A stretch of DNA of 10,535 bases from positions 1 through 10,535 of the forward strand of contig CAKTHQ010000058.1 in NCBI GenBank assembly GCA_934565415.1, given 5' to 3'. Positions 7,051 to 10,535 of this stretch are shown here, in pieces (position 1 is the first letter of the stretch; each line of letters opens with the position of its first letter). The notes beneath the pieces were generated by a model. It saw only the letters and a list, made by a program, of their open reading frames with translations. It did not search any database and was not told where the DNA came from. Source of the stretch: an uncultured Oscillospiraceae bacterium (GTDB lineage: Bacteria > Bacillota > Clostridia > Oscillospirales > Oscillospiraceae). Made by a program: the position numbers and the translations under genes.

Positions 7051-7830
7051 ATGAAAAAGCTATTTGCATTGGTCCTGACCTTGGCCCTGGCCGCAAGCTG
7101 CTTTGTCGGCTGCTCCAAGAAAAATGACGACTCCGACCTGAGCTATGTGCAGAAAAAAGGAACTCTTGTTGTAGGTGTTACCGACTACGAACCCATGGAC
7201 TACAAGGATGCCGACGGAAACTGGACCGGTTTTGATGCCGAATTTGCCGAAGCCGTGGCCGCCAAGCTGGGCGTCAAGTGTGAATTCATCGAGATCGACT
7301 GGGACAACAAGTTCTTCGAGCTGGAGTCCAAGGCCATCGACTGCATCTGGAACGGCATGACCATCACCGACGAGGTCAAGCTCAATGCCAGCGTCACCAA
7401 CCCCTATGTAAAGAATGCCCAGGTGGTAGTCATGGACAAGGCCGCCGCCCCGGACTACGATGCCGTGGAGCTGCTGCGCACCCTGACCTTCGCCGTGGAA
7501 GCCGGTTCCGCCGGAGAGGCCGAGCTGAAAGCCATGGACATTACGGATGTTACCGCCGTCCAGTCCCAGTCTAACGCCCTCATGGAAGTGGCCGCCGGAA
7601 CCGCCAACGCCTGCGTCATCGACATCACTATGGCCAACGCCATGACCGGCGAGGGCACCGGATATCCCGATCTTGCCATTGCCCAGGAGCTGAGCTCCGA
7701 GGAATACGGCATCGGCTTCCGGAAGGATTCCGATCTCACCGCCAAGGTCAACGAAATCATGGTCTCCCTGATGACCGACGGCACCCTGGGTGCCTTGGCC
7801 GAAAAGTACGCCCTGACCCTGGTTAAGTAA
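7051..7830 (+). CDS. Amino-acid-type ABC transporter substrate-binding lipoprotein
   Basis: This 259-residue protein begins with a lipoprotein signal peptide: MKK, a hydrophobic core, and a lipobox ending FVGC with the lipidated cysteine at residue 21. The mature part is a type-3 (SBP_bac_3) binding domain: KKGTLVVGVTDYEPMDY (35-51), GFDAEFAEAVAAKLG (60-74), DCIWNGMTIT (97-106), NPYVKNAQVVV (117-127), then a GSAGEAEL hinge and YGIGFRKDS near the end. It would capture a polar amino acid or related ligand outside the membrane for the permease and ATPase encoded next. The usual carboxylate-binding arginine after MTIT.E is a valine here (TDEVKLN), so the substrate is not predicted. The ATG at 7051 follows AGAGG (7038-7042); an upstream in-frame ATG at 6997 overlaps the promoter -10 and would spoil the signal peptide. 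Confidence 0.93.
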   Translation: MKKLFALVLTLALAASCFVGCSKKNDDSDLSYVQKKGTLVVGVTDYEPMDYKDADGNWTGFDAEFAEAVAAKLGVKCEFIEIDWDNKFFELESKAIDCIWNGMTITDEVKLNASVTNPYVKNAQVVVMDKAAAPDYDAVELLRTLTFAVEAGSAGEAELKAMDITDVTAVQSQSNALMEVAAGTANACVIDITMANAMTGEGTGYPDLAIAQELSSEEYGIGFRKDSDLTAKVNEIMVSLMTDGTLGALAEKYALTLVK

Positions 7831-7831
7831 T

Positions 7832-8482
7832 ATGGAACAGTTCATTTCCGTCACCCTGGCCCTCATCAAGGGCTTCGGCCAGACCATGAATATTTTCCTG
7901 CTGACCCTGCTGTTTTCCATCCCCCTGGGGCTGCTGGTTTGCTTCGGCACCATGAGCAAGTTTTCCCCCCTGCGGGTGGTGATGAAAGCCATCGTCTGGG
8001 TCATTCGGGGGACGCCCCTGATGCTGCAATTGATTGTCGTTTTCTATGGACCGGGACTCCTTTTTGGGCTCCCGGCCATAGGTCGGTTTACCGCCGTCAT
8101 TCTGGCCTTTACCATCAACTACGCCTGCTATTTCAGCGAAATCTACCGGGGCGGCATTGAGTCCATTCCCGTTGGGCAGTATGAGGCCGGGCAGGTTTTG
8201 GGGCTGACCAAAAATCAGATTTTCTTTAAGATTGTCCTGATGCAGGTTGTCAAGCGGATCATTCCCTCCATGGGCAACGAGATCATCACCCTGGTCAAGG
8301 ATACCTCCCTGGCCCGGGTGATTGCCGTGTACGAAATCATGTGGACCGGCCAGGCCTTCATCAAGTCCGACGGCCTCATCTGGCCCATGTTCTATACCGG
8401 CGCTTTCTACTTACTCTTCTCCGGTCTGCTGACCCTGCTGTTCCAGCGGATCGAACACAAACTGGACTATTACAGAGGTTGA
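7832..8482 (+). CDS. Amino-acid ABC transporter permease (HisM/GlnP type)
   Basis: This 216-residue membrane protein has about five predicted segments, the normal size for a polar-amino-acid permease. The family pattern is clear: an N-terminal GFGQTMNIFLLTLLFSIPLGLL, the VWVIRGTPLMLQL segment (56-68), INYACYFSEIYRGGIESIPVGQYEAG, and the EAA loop EAGQVLGLTKNQIFFKIVLMQ that docks on the ATPase. It likely acts as a homodimer, since only one permease gene is present. The start lies 1 base after the stop of the binding protein and has no strong ribosome site of its own, so translation is probably coupled. Confidence 0.95.
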   Translation: MEQFISVTLALIKGFGQTMNIFLLTLLFSIPLGLLVCFGTMSKFSPLRVVMKAIVWVIRGTPLMLQLIVVFYGPGLLFGLPAIGRFTAVILAFTINYACYFSEIYRGGIESIPVGQYEAGQVLGLTKNQIFFKIVLMQVVKRIIPSMGNEIITLVKDTSLARVIAVYEIMWTGQAFIKSDGLIWPMFYTGAFYLLFSGLLTLLFQRIEHKLDYYRG

Positions 8483-8485
8483 GCC

Positions 8486-9238
8486 ATGGCATTGCTGCAA
8501 GTAGACAACATCAAAAAGAGCTTCGGCAAGACCGAGGTATTAAAGGACATCAGCTTTTCTCTGGACTGCGGGAAGGTGCTGACCATCATCGGCTCCTCCG
8601 GCAGCGGAAAAACCACCCTGCTCCGGTGCCTGAACTTTTTGGAAAACCCGGACAGCGGCACCATTTCCATCGACGGTACCCCCCTGCTGCGGCGGAATGA
8701 AGAGGAAATTCGGAAAAACCGGCTGCATTTTGGCCTGGTATTCCAGAACTTCCAGCTGTTCCCCCAGTACTCCGTTCTGGAGAACATCACCCTGGCCCCC
8801 ACTCTGCTGAAAGCCGGCACCCCGGCAGAAATCAAAGAAAAGGCCCTGGGGCTCCTGGACCAGGTGGGATTGCTCCAAAAGGTGGACGCCTACCCCTGTC
8901 AGCTCTCCGGCGGCCAGCAGCAGCGGGTGGCCATTGCCCGGGCCATGGCCCTGACACCGGACATTTTATGCTTCGATGAGCCCACCAGCGCCCTGGACCC
9001 GGAGCTCACCGGCGAGGTCCTGCGGGTCATCAAGGGCCTGAAGGAAAAAAACTACACAATGATCATCGTCACCCACGACATGGCCTTTGCCCGGGGCATT
9101 TCCGATACCGTCATTTATATGGCTGACGGCGTCATCGAGGAAATGGGCACCCCCCAGCAGGTTTTCGGGAACCCCCAGAGCGAGCGGACCCGCAGCTTCC
9201 TGAAAAACAGCCGAAATGACGCAGAAGGAGAATTTTAA
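8486..9238 (+). CDS. Amino-acid ABC transporter ATP-binding protein
   Basis: This 250-residue cytoplasmic ATPase energises the transporter and has every expected motif: Walker A GSSGSGKTT near residues 34-42, Q-loop LVFQNFQLFP near 83-92, signature LSGGQQQRVAIARAMA near 137-152, Walker B ILCFDEPTSALDPE near 158-171, and the switch histidine in IIVTHDMAFA near 194-203. Sequence type and length match the GlnQ/HisP group. It starts 3 bases after the permease stop with AGAGG (8474-8478) upstream. Its 3' end contains the ribosome-binding site, and perhaps a small overlap, for the next gene. Confidence 0.97.
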   Translation: MALLQVDNIKKSFGKTEVLKDISFSLDCGKVLTIIGSSGSGKTTLLRCLNFLENPDSGTISIDGTPLLRRNEEEIRKNRLHFGLVFQNFQLFPQYSVLENITLAPTLLKAGTPAEIKEKALGLLDQVGLLQKVDAYPCQLSGGQQQRVAIARAMALTPDILCFDEPTSALDPELTGEVLRVIKGLKEKNYTMIIVTHDMAFARGISDTVIYMADGVIEEMGTPQQVFGNPQSERTRSFLKNSRNDAEGEF

Positions 9239-9239
9239 A

Positions 9240-9506
9240 TTGGACAAGCAGGAAAAGATCAACGACCTATACCGCATCATTGCCTCCCTGAATACGGAAG
9301 AAGAATGCCGGGACCTGTTTGAAGATCTGTGCACCCAAAAGGAACTGGAAAAAATGGCCGAGCGGATCTACGCCGCCAGGCTCCTGCTGGAGGGCAAGAC
9401 CTACAACCAGGTTATCGCCGAGGCGGATATCTCCTCCGCCACCTTATCTCGGGTTTCCCGGTGTGTGCAGTATGGAAATGGGTATTCCAAGCTATTGAAA
9501 GACTAA
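9240..9506 (+). CDS. TrpR/YerC-type small DNA-binding protein
   Basis: The predicted 88-residue protein resembles the YerC/YecD branch of the Trp repressor superfamily: an all-helical protein with ECRDLFEDLCTQKELEKMAERIYAA in the first half and a helix-turn-helix region LLLEGKTYNQVIAEADISSATLSRVSRCVQYGNG in the second. YerC-like proteins end in the same STATISR.KRCL.YG pattern. I favour a TTG start at 9240 because AAGGAG (9225-9230) lies 9 bases upstream and the protein then starts MDKQEKINDLY. An in-frame ATG at 9216 has no ribosome site and would add eight residues and overlap the ATPase gene by 23 bases. Lying last in the transporter operon, it may control that operon in response to an amino acid, by analogy with TrpR; this is inference. 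Confidence 0.85.
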   Translation: MDKQEKINDLYRIIASLNTEEECRDLFEDLCTQKELEKMAERIYAARLLLEGKTYNQVIAEADISSATLSRVSRCVQYGNGYSKLLKD

Positions 9507-9507
9507 G

Positions 9508-9542
9508 AAAAGTGCGCTGCCAGAATCAAGCAGCGCACTTTT
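9508..9542. terminator. Bidirectional intrinsic terminator after the transporter operon
   Basis: AAAAGTGCGCTGC (9508-9520) and GCAGCGCACTTTT (9530-9542) form a perfect 13-bp stem with a 9-base loop. Being flanked by A-run and T-run it can stop transcripts from both sides, serving the transporter operon on the plus strand and the convergent TSUP gene on the minus strand, whose stop is 5 bases away. Confidence 0.93.
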
Positions 9543-9546
9543 GCGG

Positions 9547-10323
9547 TCAAAAATCAATAACCCCCAGAAAATTCAGCCCGATCTTCAAAAACAGCAGGCC
9601 CAGTACCACAAACATAACGATGCGGATTTTACCGCTGCCGCCCTTGATGGCGAATCTGGCCCCCAGGAAGTTCCCCAGCATGGAGGAAGCCATGGCAGGG
9701 ATCCCAATGGTAAACAAAATATCCCCGTGGAGGAAAAACACCACCATAGAGGCAATGTTGGAGGCCAGGTTGGCCACCTTGGCGCAGCCGGAAGACTTGA
9801 CCAGAGTATAGCCCAGCCCTAAGCTAAAGAGCAGCGCTAAAAAGGTACCGGTACCCGGGCCTACCAGGCCGTCATACAGCCCCACCCCAAGGCCAATGGC
9901 CAGGGAAATGAGAATGGTCTGCTTTAGGGGCTTGGCTTCCTTTTCCTCGGTGCCGAAGTTCCGGGCGAAGATCAAAATCACCGCCACCGCAGGTAAGGAA
10001 GCCAGGACGATGAGCTGCAATAGCTCCTCTCTCATGTACACGGCCAAAGAGGTACCCAGGCTGGCCCCCAAAAGGCTTCCGATGGCCGCGGGAATGGCGC
10101 AGGGCCAATGGATATTGCCGGAGGCACCGTACCGCCAGCAGGCCAGGGCCGTGCCGCAGCCATTGGCGAATTTGTTGGTCCCGGCGGCAATCTTCATCGG
10201 CACTCCGGCCAGTAAGTAGGCCGGAATGGAGATGACGCCCCCGCCTCCGGCCACGGAATCCACAAAGCCCGCCAGGAATACCAGGGGACAGACAATCAGA
10301 AAAGTCCAAACGGTAAGCTGCAT
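9547..10323 (-). CDS. TSUP family (TauE/SafE-like) membrane permease
   Basis: This 258-residue protein has about eight hydrophobic segments and the internal two-repeat layout of the TSUP family. The first repeat carries GFVDSVAGGGGVISIPAYLL (19-38) followed by AAGTNKFANGCGTALACWRY; the second carries GLYDGLVGPGTGTFLALLFSLG and KVANLASNIASMVVFFLHG. Family members move sulfite, organosulfonates or other small anions across the membrane, but substrate cannot be read from sequence. The start at 10323 follows a purine-rich AAGAGA-type site and lies about 33 bases from a TATAAT box. It is a single-gene unit, convergent to the transporter operon, with no sulfur-metabolism neighbours in the window. 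Confidence 0.92.
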   Translation of the reverse strand: MQLTVWTFLIVCPLVFLAGFVDSVAGGGGVISIPAYLLAGVPMKIAAGTNKFANGCGTALACWRYGASGNIHWPCAIPAAIGSLLGASLGTSLAVYMREELLQLIVLASLPAVAVILIFARNFGTEEKEAKPLKQTILISLAIGLGVGLYDGLVGPGTGTFLALLFSLGLGYTLVKSSGCAKVANLASNIASMVVFFLHGDILFTIGIPAMASSMLGNFLGARFAIKGGSGKIRIVMFVVLGLLFLKIGLNFLGVIDF

Positions 10324-10355
10324 TTTTATCTCTTCTTTCCCTTTTCTATCTTTTC

Positions 10356-10384
10356 ATTATATCGCATATTGGCTGCACTTTCCA
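10356..10384 (-). promoter_or_regulatory. Probable SigA promoter of the TSUP gene
   Basis: On the minus strand TATAAT (10361-10356) is a perfect -10. A 17-base spacer leads back to TGGAAA (10384-10379), a 4-of-6 match to TTGACA. Transcription would start close to 10349, leaving a short leader of about 25 bases. Confidence 0.7.
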
Positions 10385-10477
10385 TTGTAAAAAATACCGA
10401 AACACAGCAAATGCAGGAATAAAAACTTTGTGAACGAAAATAAACACTTCTGCAAATAGGGATTTGACGGGGTAAAC

Positions 10478-10535
10478 GGTAGGTACCGAAGGCAAGCTCT
10501 TCCCCCCTCCTGCATGGAGGGGGTGCCCACCGCAG
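10478..10535 (+). repeat. Dispersed hairpin-bearing repeat, copy B (cut by window end)
   Basis: Bases 10478-10502 match the inverse of 6800-6824 at 21 of 25 positions, sharing ACCGAAGGCA and GCTCT. A perfect 8-bp hairpin follows directly, CCCCCTCC (10503-10510) with GGAGGGGG (10516-10523) around a TGCAT loop. The element probably continues past the window edge. Apart from it, the region from 10385 on holds only AT-rich DNA without a supportable gene. Confidence 0.6.

Noticed and set aside
7060..8004. A minus-strand open frame of about 314 codons opposite the binding-protein gene
   Set aside because: It crosses two clear genes of the transporter operon and its glycine/valine-rich product is typical of antisense translation.

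Overview
The window looks like chromosomal DNA from a Gram-positive Firmicute, most likely a moderately GC-rich gut-type Clostridia (an Oscillospiraceae/Ruminococcaceae-like bacterium; the lineage is inferred). The support is a T-box riboswitch upstream of leucine genes, purine-rich Shine-Dalgarno sites, SigA-type TTGACA/TATAAT promoters, a lipoprotein-type solute-binding protein, and a VanZ-like membrane protein. Coding density is high and there are no phage, transposase or CRISPR features.

Layout. (1) 33-635 (+) encodes a VanZ-like membrane protein, followed by a hairpin. (2) 782-1792 (+) encodes a LacI-family regulator. It converges on the leucine operon, and the two share a 13-bp terminator hairpin at 1806-1839. 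(3) 6720-1847 (-) is a complete leuA-leuC-leuD-leuB operon covering the leucine-specific branch: 2-isopropylmalate synthase, both isopropylmalate isomerase subunits, and 3-isopropylmalate dehydrogenase. It has a near-perfect extended -10 promoter and a leader of about 320 nt that reads as a tRNA-Leu T-box: probable CUG specifier, TGGT acceptor-binding bulge and intrinsic attenuator. (4) 6970-9542 (+) is a divergent four-gene operon: amino-acid-type binding lipoprotein, permease, ATPase, and a small TrpR/YerC-type DNA-binding protein, closed by a strong hairpin. (5) 9547-10323 (-) encodes a TSUP (TauE/SafE-like) permease with its own promoter.

How it fits together. Leucine synthesis is probably switched on when uncharged tRNA-Leu accumulates. 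Next to it lies an uptake system of the polar-amino-acid class that carries its own small candidate repressor. The link between the two operons is adjacency only; the transporter substrate is not shown by the sequence. The LacI regulator and the TSUP permease have no obvious target or substrate here.

The least routine signals are the leucine T-box, the TrpR-like gene embedded in the transporter operon with a TTG start, a binding protein lacking the usual carboxylate-binding arginine, repeated ACTTTA elements in the transporter promoter, and two copies of a hairpin-bearing dispersed repeat (6771-6824 and 10478-10535). I see no convincing evidence of an undescribed multi-gene system.
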